Part shown: positions 7,643 through 15,844 of the stretch, piece by piece
How positions within the stretch are numbered: the first letter of the stretch is position 1
How the letters are laid out: each line of letters opens with the position of its first letter
Source of the DNA: Hyphomicrobium_A sp963759735
GTDB taxonomy: Bacteria > Pseudomonadota > Alphaproteobacteria > Rhizobiales > Hyphomicrobiaceae
Length of the DNA stretch: 64,000 nucleotides
Assembly (NCBI GenBank): GCA_963759735.1
Contig: CAVXAF010000001.1
Span: 186,001 to 250,000 of the forward strand
Direction of reading: 5' to 3'
The notes under the pieces: generated by a model
Seen by the model: only the letters and a program-made list of their open reading frames with translations
Told to the model about the DNA's origin: nothing
Databases searched by the model: none
Position numbers and translations under genes: made by a program

Positions 7643-7897
7643 TCAGTCGACGGTAATGGCGAAAACCTTGAAGTCACCGGTAATGCGGAAATCGTAATTG
7701 CCAGACTTGCACTTGACGTCTTCGGCCTCGTAGACGCCGGTGGCCTCCGTCTCCTTTTCGAAGGTGCCGCCTTCGCATCCCCATCCGGTGACGATCGCAT
7801 TGAGCTTGGCAGCCTCGTCGTCGGTGACTTTCTCGTCGGCGAAGGCAGCGGCACTGCACATACCCAGCGCAAGAGCGGTCACTAGAGCCAGTCGCAT
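7643..7897 (-). CDS. small exported protein, PepSY-like
   Basis: The 84-residue protein has a signal peptide (MRLALVTALALGMCSAAAFA) and a mature domain of about 63 residues: a helix with TDDEAAKLNAIV, a turn GWGCEGGTFEKE, and three probable strands ending in FRITGDFKVFAITVD. The size and helix-strand layout recall single PepSY modules, but no signature residue proves this. Two Cys (GWGCEG and DVKCKSG) could form a disulfide in the periplasm. AAGGAG seven bases before the ATG is an excellent ribosome site. The gene has its own terminator at 7586-7614. Confidence 0.7.
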   Translation of the reverse strand: MRLALVTALALGMCSAAAFADEKVTDDEAAKLNAIVTGWGCEGGTFEKETEATGVYEAEDVKCKSGNYDFRITGDFKVFAITVD

Positions 7898-8024
7898 GGC
7901 GGATCTCCTTTTTGCGTGTCCGGCGGAAGTGCCGGCGTGGCCGCCATACTAGCGTGGCCGTTCCTGACAGCGCACTGACAGATATTCTCCGGCAGCGCAC
8001 CGCCGCACAGCTATCAGACGCAGC

Positions 8025-8051
8025 AGCGCCCGCCGAACTTCAGCGGGCGCT
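8025..8051 (-). terminator. hairpin downstream of the gene ending at 8083
   Basis: A perfect 9-bp inverted repeat (AGCGCCCGC with GCGGGCGCT) lies 31 bases beyond the stop. It resembles the 7586-7614 terminator but lacks a T run, so it may act as a weak or RNA-stabilising terminator. Confidence 0.45.
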
Positions 8052-8082
8052 CATCATCGAACGTGTCCGATCGAGCCAGGGT

Positions 8083-8593
8083 TCACTCGCACGGCACCGT
8101 CAGCGTCATGCCGACCGAAGCGAAGAATTTCTTGCAGTCCGTGGGCTTGGCCGCGGCTTCTTTGGCGCGCGCATTGGCAACCGGAGCCGTGTCTTTGGTC
8201 GCGGCGTCGGCCACCGCCACGCTGATCGAGGAGCTTTCGCTCTCCGCCGGAGTCGCCTCTATAGGCTCTGCCTTAGCGATGGTGGACGTCTCGACCGACG
8301 TCGCAGTCTTCGGCGACCTTCGCAGGTTTGTCAGCCTTCTCGACCTTGGCGGCCTTCACCGGCTTGTCCGCCCGCTCGCTCTTGACGACACGCGCCCTGG
8401 ACGCACGCTCGGAACGCTGGATGCCGGCGCTATAGCTGCGCGACTTGTGGTAGGAGGGCGCCTCGTTGTGCGTGGAATGCTGGCGCACGACCTCGGGAAC
8501 GTACTCGCACGAGATGCAGGCTTGCGCCGCCGAGGCGAAGAACGCCGTAGCTGCGACGAAAGTGGCGGCGGCTGCGAGGAGGGTACGGTTCAC
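8083..8593 (-). CDS. secreted Lys/Ala-rich protein with Cys-containing C-terminus, one frameshift
   Basis: Restoring one extra base near 8305-8320 joins two frames into a protein of about 169 residues. It starts at GTG 8593 with GGAG six bases upstream and has a signal peptide (MNRTLLAAAATFVAATAFFASAAQA). The mature part begins CISCEYVPEVVRQHS, continues with a basic Lys/Ala-rich stretch (DKPVKAAKVEKADKPAK) and an Ala/Thr/Ser linker. It ends in DCKKFFASVGMTLTVPCE, a compact Cys-flanked motif that is unlikely to arise by chance in a spurious frame. Function is unknown; it is probably periplasmic. Without the correction the protein would stop after DVGRDVHHR. Confidence 0.65.
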
Positions 8594-8806
8594 GGGAATC
8601 TCCAACGGTTGATTGCAAGGGTCGTTTCTCAGGAGATCATGCGCGAGCCACCCCGGGTCGGCTGTTCCGTCTGGAACACCCCGGTCGCCCCGGCATCGCA
8701 CCGGCCCTCTGCCGGCACGCCGATTGGCGCAAAAGAATTCTCTAATCATCACGCCAGAACAAATACTTACGTCGCCACCGCCAGAGTGCGGCACCTGATG
8801 CCGCAT

Positions 8807-8831
8807 GGAACGGGGGTAGCCCCATCGCGTT
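8807..8831 (+). promoter_or_regulatory. EcfG-type stress promoter (GGAAC-N16-CGTT)
   Basis: GGAAC at 8807-8811 and CGTT at 8828-8831 are separated by exactly 16 bases. The predicted start of transcription near 8838 leaves a leader of about 37 bases carrying the AAGGAG ribosome site of the gene at 8875. Confidence 0.75.
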
Positions 8832-8874
8832 TGACAGGCGGGGAAACATTTCAACGACCAAGGAGATCATAAAA

Positions 8875-9183
8875 ATGAAAGCTTCCAAGATCGCCGTGGC
8901 AACCATTGCCGCTATCGGCCTCTCAGCCAGCTTCGCCCTCGCCCAGGAGGCCGGGTTCGGCAATGACCCGAATGCCTCGAAGAACCAGGTCCCGGCGCCG
9001 AGCGTTAACAATCCCGCGGACCCTGCAGCCGGTAACCCGGGCTCGGCCGCGCAGGTGCCTACGGCTCCGCAGAAGCAGGAAGATCTCTACGACAGCGGCG
9101 CCAGCGGTGCTGGTACGGGCGAGGCCGGCAGCGCTAACAACCCGGCAATGACCAAGCCGCAGACGTCGAACCCGGCGCCATAA
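8875..9183 (+). CDS. small exported Pro/Ala/Asn-rich protein
   Basis: The 102-residue protein has a signal peptide (MKASKIAVATIAAIGLSASFALA, cleavage before QEAGF). The mature part is low complexity: Asn, Pro, Ala, Gly and Ser dominate (NNPADPAAGNPGSA, SGAGTGEAGSANNPA), so it is probably disordered. AAGGAG lies upstream at the normal distance. An exact EcfG-type promoter (8807-8831) drives it and a hairpin follows at 9202-9226, so it should be a monocistronic stress-induced transcript. No family function is known to me. Confidence 0.75.
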   Translation: MKASKIAVATIAAIGLSASFALAQEAGFGNDPNASKNQVPAPSVNNPADPAAGNPGSAAQVPTAPQKQEDLYDSGASGAGTGEAGSANNPAMTKPQTSNPAP

Positions 9184-9562
9184 TTGACGCCGACGCACGA
9201 AGGTGCCCTGCCTCCCGGCGGGCATCTTCGTGGTCGGCGGGGCACCATCGCGCCGCAGTTCAACCGTTCGAATATTTTCCCTCTGGCCACGGAAGTGGGC
9301 CAATATTGGGCATGGTCACCGCCGCGCTGGTGGGGATAGGCGACAGGCGGCAGGGGATCGAAAGCGGTTGGACGCGCGTGACACAGATTTGGCGAGGCCC
9401 GACCTACGCCGCACCAGAGACGGCCGGCTGGTCCGATTGGCGACCCTTGTCGGCCTCAGTGCCGCAGGCATAGCGCAAGATGCAGCCACCGCTTGGCGCA
9501 CTTGGCGTGACAGGGCGGCGGACCGGGCCGCTGTGGCGCCCGGCGATGTTCCGATATCGAGG
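9184..9562 (+). other. 379-bp interval before the oxoamine synthase gene
   Basis: Apart from the hairpin at 9202-9226 I see no supported gene. The frame of the downstream enzyme stays open back to 9203, and an ATG at 9313 opens a different short frame that stops near 9475. Part of this interval could encode the true N-terminus of the synthase if another base error is present. Confidence 0.4.
9202..9226 (+). terminator. hairpin after the 8875-9183 gene
   Basis: GGTGCCCTGCC and GGCGGGCATC pair over about ten bases with a G-T pair and one bulge, 18 bases after the stop codon. The trailing sequence has only scattered T residues, so termination is plausible but not certain. Confidence 0.4.
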
Positions 9563-10784
9563 ATGGGGCGACCACGCGGCGCTCACAGCCGTTCGGAGAA
9601 CTGGCCGGGATTCACTGGCGTCATCAAGCACCGCAAGGTCGCCGAACGCTTCGACTTTAAAGATCCGTTCTATCAGTGTCATTCGCCGAGCCGGACGCCG
9701 CACATCGTCGTCGATGGTCGCACGCTGCTCAACTATTCCGCCTACGATTATCTCGGCCTGAACGGACACCCCGTCGTGTCGGCGGCGGCGAAAGAAGCCA
9801 TCGACCAGTACGGCACGTCGGTCTCGGCCAGCCGCATCGTCGCCGGCGACATCGAACTGCATCGTGAGCTCGAGGCGGCCCTGGCGGCTCACTATCAGAC
9901 GCAGGCAGCCCTCACCTTCGTCAGCGGGCACGCGACCAACGTATCGACGATCGCGGCGATTACCGAGCCAGGCGATCTCATCCTGCATGACGAGCTGGCA
10001 CACAACAGCATCCTCGTCGGCGCCAAGTTGTCGGGCGCGACCGTCATCGGCTTCCGGCACAACGACCTTGGCTCCCTGCGCGCTCTTCTGCAGCGCGAGC
10101 GTGGGCGCCACAAGAATACGCTGATCGTCGTCGAGGGCCTGTACTCGATGGACGGCGACATGTCTGACTTGCCCGGGCTCATCGAACTGAAGCAGCGCTA
10201 TGGCGCCTGGTTGATGGTCGATGAGGCTCACGGGCTCGGCGTCCTCGGACGCAACGGCCACGGCATCGCCGAAGAGGCCGGCGTCGATCCGCGCGACGTC
10301 GACATCTGGATGGGAACGCTGAGCAAGGCACTCGCCGGCTGCGGCGGCTACATCTGCGGCTCGTGGGAACTCGTCGAACTGCTGAAGTTTCGCGCCTCCG
10401 GTCAGGTCTACTCGGTCGGCATGTCGCCGCCCGTGGCTGCCGCGGCGCTCGCGGCGCTGAATATTGCCCGCGCCGAACCGGAGCGCGCCCAGCGCCTGCA
10501 CGCCAACGGGCGCCTCTTTCTTGGGAGAGGCGCGCCGCCTCGGCCTCGACACTGCAACCTGTCAGGGTTTTGCCATCTGCCCGGTCATGGTCGGCGACAT
10601 CGTCAGCGCCGGGCGGATCACCAAGCGCATGCTGGAACGGGGCATCTACGTGCTGCCGATTATCTATCCCGCCGTGCCGATCAAGGCCTCGCGGCTGCGC
10701 TTCTTCCTCACCAGTGAGCACACGCCCGAGCAGATCCGCTCGACGCTGGCCATCACCGCCGAAGAGGTCAACCGGGTCTATTAG
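9563..10784 (+). CDS. alpha-oxoamine synthase family PLP enzyme (BioF/Kbl/SPT-like), one frameshift
   Basis: This is a fold-type I PLP enzyme that condenses an amino acid with an acyl thioester. Landmarks are NYSAYDYLGLNGHP, the glycine/serine block YGTSVSASRIVAGDIELHRE, FVSGHATNVS, the PLP Asp-x-x-His in MVDEAHGLGVLGRNG, and the Schiff-base Lys in MGTLSKALAGCGGY. The last 80 residues (GEARRLGLDTATCQGF to EEVNRVY) are in the next frame; removing one G from the GGG at 10523-10525 joins them. The overall length is about 407 residues, normal for the family. The product (7-keto-8-aminopelargonate, ketosphinganine or another) cannot be decided, because no biotin, threonine or sphingolipid genes adjoin. 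HemA is a separate relative at 61 kb. The start is uncertain. Confidence 0.75.
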
Positions 10785-11106
10785 ACCCGCCGCACGGCGA
10801 CGCGCTTGGCAACGCTCCCATCGTTCTCGACGATGAAGATCGGGCTCACGCCGCCCTGCGCGAAGTGCCTGCGGTCGGCCAGCGCGAGGCACTGACGGTG
10901 TCTCAGCGCTTGAATTTCCTCGCTCAAATCGGCGCCGCACACCGTCGGCGCGCAAAGTTATTCATCTGCTGTTTAAAAAGCGGGCACCCGTGTGCACAAC
11001 CGCTTCGCCGCAACAATGGAAGCGACAACTCCCGTGTTAGCCGTGCCTCTCGTTGCGTAGCCCGCGTACTGGGGGAAGGAATAATCGAGCGAGGGAGTAC
11101 GTAGCT
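10785..11106. other. 322-bp interval without a supported gene
   Basis: No gene with a start, ribosome site and recognisable product was found. On the minus strand about 30 codons ending at 10785 read like the C-terminus of a secretion or efflux adaptor (GGVSPIFIVENDGSVAKRVAV), but no upstream portion exists, so at most this is a relic. The right part must hold the promoter of the outer-membrane protein gene at 11107. Confidence 0.35.
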
Positions 11107-11790
11107 TTGAAACATCTTTATCTAGCGGTCGCAGCGTTGGCTGCCGCTGTCACCGTGACGCCAGCACAGGCACAGGTGACAAATCCTTGGAACGGTCTCT
11201 ATGTCGGTCTCAACGGGGGCTATGGGTGGCAGGACCTCAACGGGAACTTCGATAACCTCGGCGTCGCGACGAACCTATCGGGCATCGATCTGAATGGCGC
11301 GCTCGTCGGCGGACAGCTTGGTTACAACTGGCAGAGCGGGCAGTTCCTGCTTGGCGTCGAACTCGATGCCATGACCCTCGTCGGGGGTGGAGATAACATC
11401 AACAGCCCGAGCGCGCCCAACGCTTCAGTCCTCGAAGCCGATATGAACTATCTTGCCAGCGCTCGCGCCCGCCTCGGCTGGGCGATCAACAACTGGCTGT
11501 TGTTCGGCTCGGTCGGCTGGGGATTTGCCGATTATGATTTCACGCAGACCGTTCCAGCGACGAACTTCACGGGCAAAACGCGCCTCGATGATTCCGGCCT
11601 GGTGTACGGCGGCGGCGTCGAGTGGATGATGGTATACGGCGTGTCATTGCGCGCCGAATTCCTGCGCTATGACATTGGTGCCAGTTCGCCGCTGCCGGCC
11701 GGTTCGCCGAGCGTCGATCCGGGCGATCGCGTCTCCTTCGACAACATCGACGTGGCGCGCGCGGCGTTGAGCATCAAACTGGGCAACTGA
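11107..11790 (+). CDS. outer-membrane beta-barrel protein (Omp25/OmpA-like fold)
   Basis: The protein of 227 residues has a signal peptide (LKHLYLAVAALAAAVTVTPAQA) and then alternating amphipathic strands: WNGLYVGLNGGYGWQD, ALVGGQLGYNWQSGQFLLGVELD, ASARARLGWAINNWLLFGSVGWGFADYDF, SGLVYGGGVEWMMVYGVSLRAEFLRYD and VARAALSIKLGN. This is the eight-strand porin-family/Omp25 pattern abundant in Hyphomicrobiales, ending in a short strand. It sits in the outer membrane and is probably structural or adhesive. The start is TTG at 11107, chosen because GAGGGAG lies upstream and the signal peptide begins there; no ATG gives a plausible leader. Confidence 0.85.
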   Translation: MKHLYLAVAALAAAVTVTPAQAQVTNPWNGLYVGLNGGYGWQDLNGNFDNLGVATNLSGIDLNGALVGGQLGYNWQSGQFLLGVELDAMTLVGGGDNINSPSAPNASVLEADMNYLASARARLGWAINNWLLFGSVGWGFADYDFTQTVPATNFTGKTRLDDSGLVYGGGVEWMMVYGVSLRAEFLRYDIGASSPLPAGSPSVDPGDRVSFDNIDVARAALSIKLGN

Positions 11791-11814
11791 CGCGACTTCG
11801 GGGATGCGGCGAAC

Positions 11815-11831
11815 GGCATTCAGCGAATGCC
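11815..11831 (+). terminator. short hairpin after the beta-barrel gene
   Basis: GGCATTC and GAATGCC form a perfect 7-bp stem with a 3-base loop 24 bases after the stop, followed by CTTCCC. It is a weak intrinsic terminator candidate. Confidence 0.4.
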
Positions 11832-11965
11832 CTTCCCGCGCCCCGGCGCACTTCCGGAAATTCGCATCTCTGTTGCCGCGAATTCTCCCGGCACCCGTAA
11901 TGCTCGCGCAAGCGCCGAGGACTAAGCGGATTGTTCCACCTAGCTAACCCAAGGAGTGGAACCAG

Positions 11966-12298
11966 ATGAAAAATATCCTCGCACTCGCTACCGCTTCAGC
12001 ATTCGCGCTTGCCGCCATAAGCATCCCCGCCGCTGCGGAGACGACCGACGAGCGCATGCAGAAGGCACCGACCAAGACCATGGGCGATCAGGGCAAGCTC
12101 CCCGCCACCGGCAAAATGGGCAGTCAGGTCCCAGATATGACCGGTGCGCGCACCGCAGCTTCTCCGGCAACCGAACCATCCGGCGCATCGGGTCCAAAAG
12201 GACCGGCCAAGCGTATGGGCGATCAGGGCAAGCTCCCGGCTACCGGCAATATGAGCGATCACGTGCCGGAAATGACAAAGCCGGCCAGCAACGACTAG
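11966..12298 (+). CDS. exported protein with duplicated MGDQGKLPATG module
   Basis: The 110-residue protein has a signal peptide (MKNILALATASAFALAAISIPAAA). The mature chain contains the same 21-residue unit twice, starting MGDQGKLPATGKM and MGDQGKLPATGNM, each ending in P(D/E)MT, separated by a Ser/Pro/Ala linker. The DNA copies are also close, so the duplication is fairly recent or constrained. Function is unknown. AAGGAG lies upstream of the ATG and a GC-rich hairpin follows at 12316-12350, so the gene appears monocistronic. It belongs to the series of short secreted proteins at this end of the window. Confidence 0.75.
   Translation: MKNILALATASAFALAAISIPAAAETTDERMQKAPTKTMGDQGKLPATGKMGSQVPDMTGARTAASPATEPSGASGPKGPAKRMGDQGKLPATGNMSDHVPEMTKPASND
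12080..12277 (+). repeat. 63-bp in-gene duplication (12080-12142 and 12215-12277)
   Basis: Two 63-base copies, each encoding 21 residues, lie 72 bases apart in the same frame. The first ATGGGCGATCAGGGCAAGCT is identical in both, and later positions differ mostly at silent or conservative sites. Confidence 0.8.
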
Positions 12299-12315
12299 TT
12301 TTTGAGAGCGATCCG

Positions 12316-12350
12316 ACGCCGCCGCCAGGAGTGCGTGTCCGCGGCGGCGT
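12316..12350 (+). terminator. GC-rich terminator hairpin
   Basis: ACGCCGCCGC pairs perfectly with GCGGCGGCGT around a 15-base loop, 17 bases after the stop of the preceding gene, then TGGTGTGTTC. The stem is strong but the T tract is interrupted. Confidence 0.5.
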
Positions 12351-12468
12351 TGGTGTGTTCGCGAACCGCAACTGGCTGCTCACGCCTTGAGATTTGCTTC
12401 CTCTTCCCGGGCGCCTGCCCGTCCGCGCGTGCTAGCGTCCTGCCTTTGGATGCGAGGAGCCACGGCGG

Positions 12469-12759
12469 ATGTTGAAGGTTGCAGCGATAGTATCGGTAGC
12501 GTTGGTGCTTTGCTCACCAGCGTTTGCCGCGGACTACAAGTGCGCCGAGAAGGGTACGGCCGTCGCCCTCAACAACCACGACATCGCCATTGCGAAACGC
12601 GAGGCCAACATCGCCGAGATGAAGGCCGAGATCCACGATAGCGGCGGCGCTACCGAAGATCAGCAGAAGGTGCTCAAGTCGATCGAGGACAAGCTCGCCA
12701 AAATGAAGGACGCGCGCGGCGTCCTCGTCAACGAATGTTCGCAAAAGCCAGCGCCTTAG
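12469..12759 (+). CDS. small exported coiled-coil protein
   Basis: The 96-residue protein has a signal peptide (MLKVAAIVSVALVLCSPAFA). The mature domain starts DYKCAEKG and continues as a long charged helix with heptad-like spacing (AKREANIAEMKAEIH, QQKVLKSIEDKLAKMKD), ending near a second Cys (NECSQK). A Cys1-Cys2 disulfide closing a helical hairpin is plausible. No family is recognised. GAGGAG lies nine bases before the ATG. The gene is on its own between short intergenic regions. Confidence 0.7.
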   Translation: MLKVAAIVSVALVLCSPAFAADYKCAEKGTAVALNNHDIAIAKREANIAEMKAEIHDSGGATEDQQKVLKSIEDKLAKMKDARGVLVNECSQKPAP

Positions 12760-12871
12760 CGCTTCGGTATATCTCCTCGCGCCTGCGAACGGGATGTTGT
12801 CCCCAGTTCTTTGTCCTGCCCCTATTCAACCGTCGAATCGAATCGTTCAGAAAGTCTAAGGCTGCGACTAG

Positions 12872-13153
12872 GTGGTGAGCGTAGCGGCCAGACCGAGGTT
12901 GAGCATGCTGGGCTTTCTTACGATCTTCGCCGCCGCGCTTTCCGGCTTCAGCGGCCTAGGCGTGTGGGCCATTGCGGCTGCTGCGATCGCCCTCGCCTCG
13001 TTCTCCTACTCCGAGCATCAGCAGATATATCGGCGCGGCAACGAGGCCGGTCTCAGCGATGCGCTGCGCGGCAACGTGGTGCGTAGCTTCGCCAATGCGC
13101 TCATGGCCTCCGGCGGCGCCTACGGCTGCGGCGCGCTCCTGCGCCTGATCTAA
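12872..13153 (+). CDS. small membrane protein
   Basis: The product is 82-93 residues depending on the start (GTG 12872 or ATG 12905). Two hydrophobic stretches are visible: MLGFLTIFAAALSGFSGLGV running into WAIAAAAIALASFSY, and SFANALMASGGAYGCGALL at the end. Between them is a polar segment, EHQQIYRRGNEAGLSDALRG. No family or function is recognised. Ribosome-site evidence is weak for both starts, so the call rests on the membrane pattern and the open frame. Confidence 0.5.
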   Translation: MVSVAARPRLSMLGFLTIFAAALSGFSGLGVWAIAAAAIALASFSYSEHQQIYRRGNEAGLSDALRGNVVRSFANALMASGGAYGCGALLRLI

Positions 13154-13340
13154 GCCACGCAAGTCAGCTAACCCGCGAAACGCACGCCCAGCGGTTGCGG
13201 GCCGTATTGCTGCAGCCCGCGCATGCGGCGGCGCGGCCGCCCCACCATCGACGGAGGCGATGAACGGTGCTAAGGGCACCGCTCAGCACCCTGCCCCGCG
13301 CGCCGGTGCGCGCGCTCTAAACCCAGGCGCCGCCACTAGA

Positions 13341-14969
13341 ATGCCCAACGACATCGCGCCCTCTGCATCTCCGACGGCCCCGACCGGCGCGTCCGCCAAG
13401 CTCGCCGCCGAGATCCGCCGTCGGCGCACCTTCGCCATCATCTCGCATCCTGACGCCGGTAAGACGACGCTGACCGAGAAACTGCTGCTGTTCGGCGGCG
13501 CCATTCAGCTTGCGGGGCAGGTCAAGGCAAAGCGAGACGGCCGCAACACGCGTTCCGACTGGATGGCCATCGAGAAGGCGCGTGGTATTTCCGTCGTCAC
13601 CTCGGTGATGACCTTCGAGTACGACGGCGCCGTCTTCAATCTGCTCGACACGCCGGGTCACGAAGACTTCTCGGACCATACGTATCGCACCCTCACCGCC
13701 GTCAATTCAGCGATCATGGTCATCGACGCAGCGAAAGGCATCGAGGCGCGCACGCGCAAGCTGTTCGAGGTTTGCCGGCTGCGCGACATCCCCATCATCA
13801 CTTTCATCAACAAGCTCGACCGTGAGTCGCGCGAACCGCTCGAACTGCTCGATGAGATCGAGAAGGTATTGGCGCTCGATACCGCCCCGATGGTTTGGCC
13901 GATCGGCATGGGTCGAACCTTCCGGGGCACTTATGACCTGCAGAAGCCGCGCATTCGCCGCATCGACGAAGCCAACGAAGGCACGCCCGTCTCCGGTCCC
14001 GATGACCCTGTGTTCGAGACGCTGCTCGAGCCGGACGACCTTGCCAGATGGCGCGAGGAGATCGAGCTCGTGCGCGATGCTTGTGGCAACTTCGACCTGA
14101 AGGCGTTCCGCGAGGGCACGCTATCGCCCGTCTACTTCGGCAGTGCGCTACGCAATTTCGGCGTGCGCGACCTGCTCGATGCCCTGATCGAGTACGCGCC
14201 TCCTCCGCTCAGCCGCAAGGCCGCCAATCGCACCATCGAGGCGACGGAGCCGGCCATGACCGGCATCATCTTCAAGATCCAAGCCAATATGGATCCCAAC
14301 CACCGTGACCGCATGGCCTTCATGCGCCTGTGCTCCGGGCGGCTGACGCGCGGCATGAAGGTGAAGCACGTGCGCACCGACAAGATCATGGCGCTGACGG
14401 CGCCGCAGTTCTTCTTCGCCCAGGACCGCTCGCTGGCCGAGGAAGCCTATGCCGGCGATGTCGTCGGTATTCCCAACCGCGGCACGCTGCGCATCGGCGA
14501 CGCGCTGACAGAGGGGGAGGACGTGCAGTTCCTCGGCATCCCCTCGTTCGCGCCGGAGATCCTGCGACGCATCCGGCTGGAAGACGCCATCAAGGCGAAG
14601 AAACTCAAGGATGCGCTGAAGGAGATGGCCGAGGAAGGCGTCGTGCAGCTGTTCTCGCCGCTCGATGGCACGCAGCCGATCGTCGGCGTCATCGGGGCGC
14701 TGCAGCTCGACGTGCTCGGCGACCGCCTTACGCATGAGTACGGGTTGACGACGGGCTTTGAGACGGCGCCGTGCGAGGTGATGCGTTGGATCGAGGCGGA
14801 CGACAAGACGAAACTCACGCGCTTTATCGAGTCAAACCGATCATCGATCGCCAAGGACGCCGATGGCGACCACGTCTACATGGCGCCGTCCGTGTTCAGC
14901 CTCAACTGGGTCGCCGAGCGCCATCCCGACATCCGCTTCAAGGATGTGAAGGCCGTAACGCAGGACTGA
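13341..14969 (+). CDS. prfC: peptide chain release factor 3
   Basis: This 542-residue GTPase recycles release factors RF1 and RF2 from the ribosome after termination. The G domain is complete: RRTFAIISHPDAGKTTLTEK (G1), the switch-I segment ARGISVVTSVMTFEY, DTPGHEDF (G3) and FINKLD (G4). Domain II follows (ITGxIFKIQANMDP-type segment) and then the C-terminal RF3-specific domain with GALQLDVLGDRLTHEYG. Length and domain order are typical. The start at 13341 matches the usual family N-terminus; an in-frame ATG at 13260 would add 27 unusual residues. It is monocistronic and converges on the LssY_C gene with 17 bases between stops. Confidence 0.95.
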   Translation: MPNDIAPSASPTAPTGASAKLAAEIRRRRTFAIISHPDAGKTTLTEKLLLFGGAIQLAGQVKAKRDGRNTRSDWMAIEKARGISVVTSVMTFEYDGAVFNLLDTPGHEDFSDHTYRTLTAVNSAIMVIDAAKGIEARTRKLFEVCRLRDIPIITFINKLDRESREPLELLDEIEKVLALDTAPMVWPIGMGRTFRGTYDLQKPRIRRIDEANEGTPVSGPDDPVFETLLEPDDLARWREEIELVRDACGNFDLKAFREGTLSPVYFGSALRNFGVRDLLDALIEYAPPPLSRKAANRTIEATEPAMTGIIFKIQANMDPNHRDRMAFMRLCSGRLTRGMKVKHVRTDKIMALTAPQFFFAQDRSLAEEAYAGDVVGIPNRGTLRIGDALTEGEDVQFLGIPSFAPEILRRIRLEDAIKAKKLKDALKEMAEEGVVQLFSPLDGTQPIVGVIGALQLDVLGDRLTHEYGLTTGFETAPCEVMRWIEADDKTKLTRFIESNRSSIAKDADGDHVYMAPSVFSLNWVAERHPDIRFKDVKAVTQD

Positions 14970-14986
14970 CGATTGAGCAGCGAAAC

Positions 14987-15826
14987 TCAGACCCGCGGCA
15001 ACACGGCGTCCTTGCCGAGCGCCGCGACGGCTACGTCACCGTCGGTGATGTAGTGGTTGACATGATGCCCGACGACGCGGTCACCGGCCTCCACCGAGAC
15101 GACCTCGCCGATCGCATCCGCAGCCCGTAGTTCGCCCATAATGTAGGCGCGCTCGGCATTGGTGTCGGAATCGGTTGCGTGCGTGATCTGGAAGGTCAGT
15201 TTGGTCAGTCCGAAACCGGTGTCGCGCGTACCGGCGCCAACCCAGGGAATGCGTGCGCCAGCCGGCGGGACGTCGGTATTGAGCCAGAAACTCGCGGTGT
15301 CGATGTCCTGCGTGAGGTCCATGCTGCGCCCCCAGAAGCGTACGTGGTGGCGCTTGCGCGGGCTGTCGCCGATGGCCTTCTGGAAGCCAATGTCCTGACC
15401 GCGTCCGAATAGGAATAGCGTCGAAAACGGCGCCGCCGGATAGGGACGGTTGAGCACGAAGGCTTTCGCCATGCGCCAGGAGCTGACGAGACCCAGCTTG
15501 TCCGCCTCTACCCAGCCGATGGAAGCGAAGGCGGCTCGCAGTTGATCGAGCGTGCCGATCAGCACGAGGTTGACGGGATCGGCGGGTAGTCCGTCAGCGG
15601 CCGTGGTGAAGCTCGGCACCCGGTGCCGCTGCAGCACCTTCAGCCCCATGCGCACCGCATAGGGGAGGATGACGTAGGCGGCGATGGTGTAGGTGGCAAG
15701 CAGCGCGAAATAGACCGGCAGTTCCTTGTCGGCGAAGTCGAACACGACAAAAACAATCAGCCAGACGCTGACCACGCCGATGGCGAAAATCAAAATGCGC
15801 TGCAAGGTGCGGATCAGCAGTCCCAT
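14987..15826 (-). CDS. LssY_C domain membrane protein
   Basis: The 279-residue protein begins with two membrane helices (LIRTLQRILIFAIGVVSVWLIVFVVF and VYFALLATYTIAAYVILPYAV) and continues into a soluble domain of the LssY C-terminal type. Recognisable blocks are DPVNLVLIGTLDQLRAAFASIGWVEAD, the FGRGQDIGFQKAIGDSPRKRHHVRFW segment, PWVGAGTRD, and ITHATDSDTNAERAYIMGEL. The domain is known from Legionella LssY, where it is attached to a phosphatase-like membrane region, but its chemistry is not established. The gene stands alone and is 18 bases upstream of a cupin gene on the same strand, which may share its transcript. Confidence 0.75.
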   Translation of the reverse strand: MGLLIRTLQRILIFAIGVVSVWLIVFVVFDFADKELPVYFALLATYTIAAYVILPYAVRMGLKVLQRHRVPSFTTAADGLPADPVNLVLIGTLDQLRAAFASIGWVEADKLGLVSSWRMAKAFVLNRPYPAAPFSTLFLFGRGQDIGFQKAIGDSPRKRHHVRFWGRSMDLTQDIDTASFWLNTDVPPAGARIPWVGAGTRDTGFGLTKLTFQITHATDSDTNAERAYIMGELRAADAIGEVVSVEAGDRVVGHHVNHYITDGDVAVAALGKDAVLPRV

Positions 15827-15844
15827 CTCGTCCCCCGAACGCCG

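Noticed and set aside
8742..9011. Minus-strand frame over the 8875-9183 gene
   Set aside because: The plus-strand gene has promoter, ribosome site and signal peptide; the opposite frame has none.
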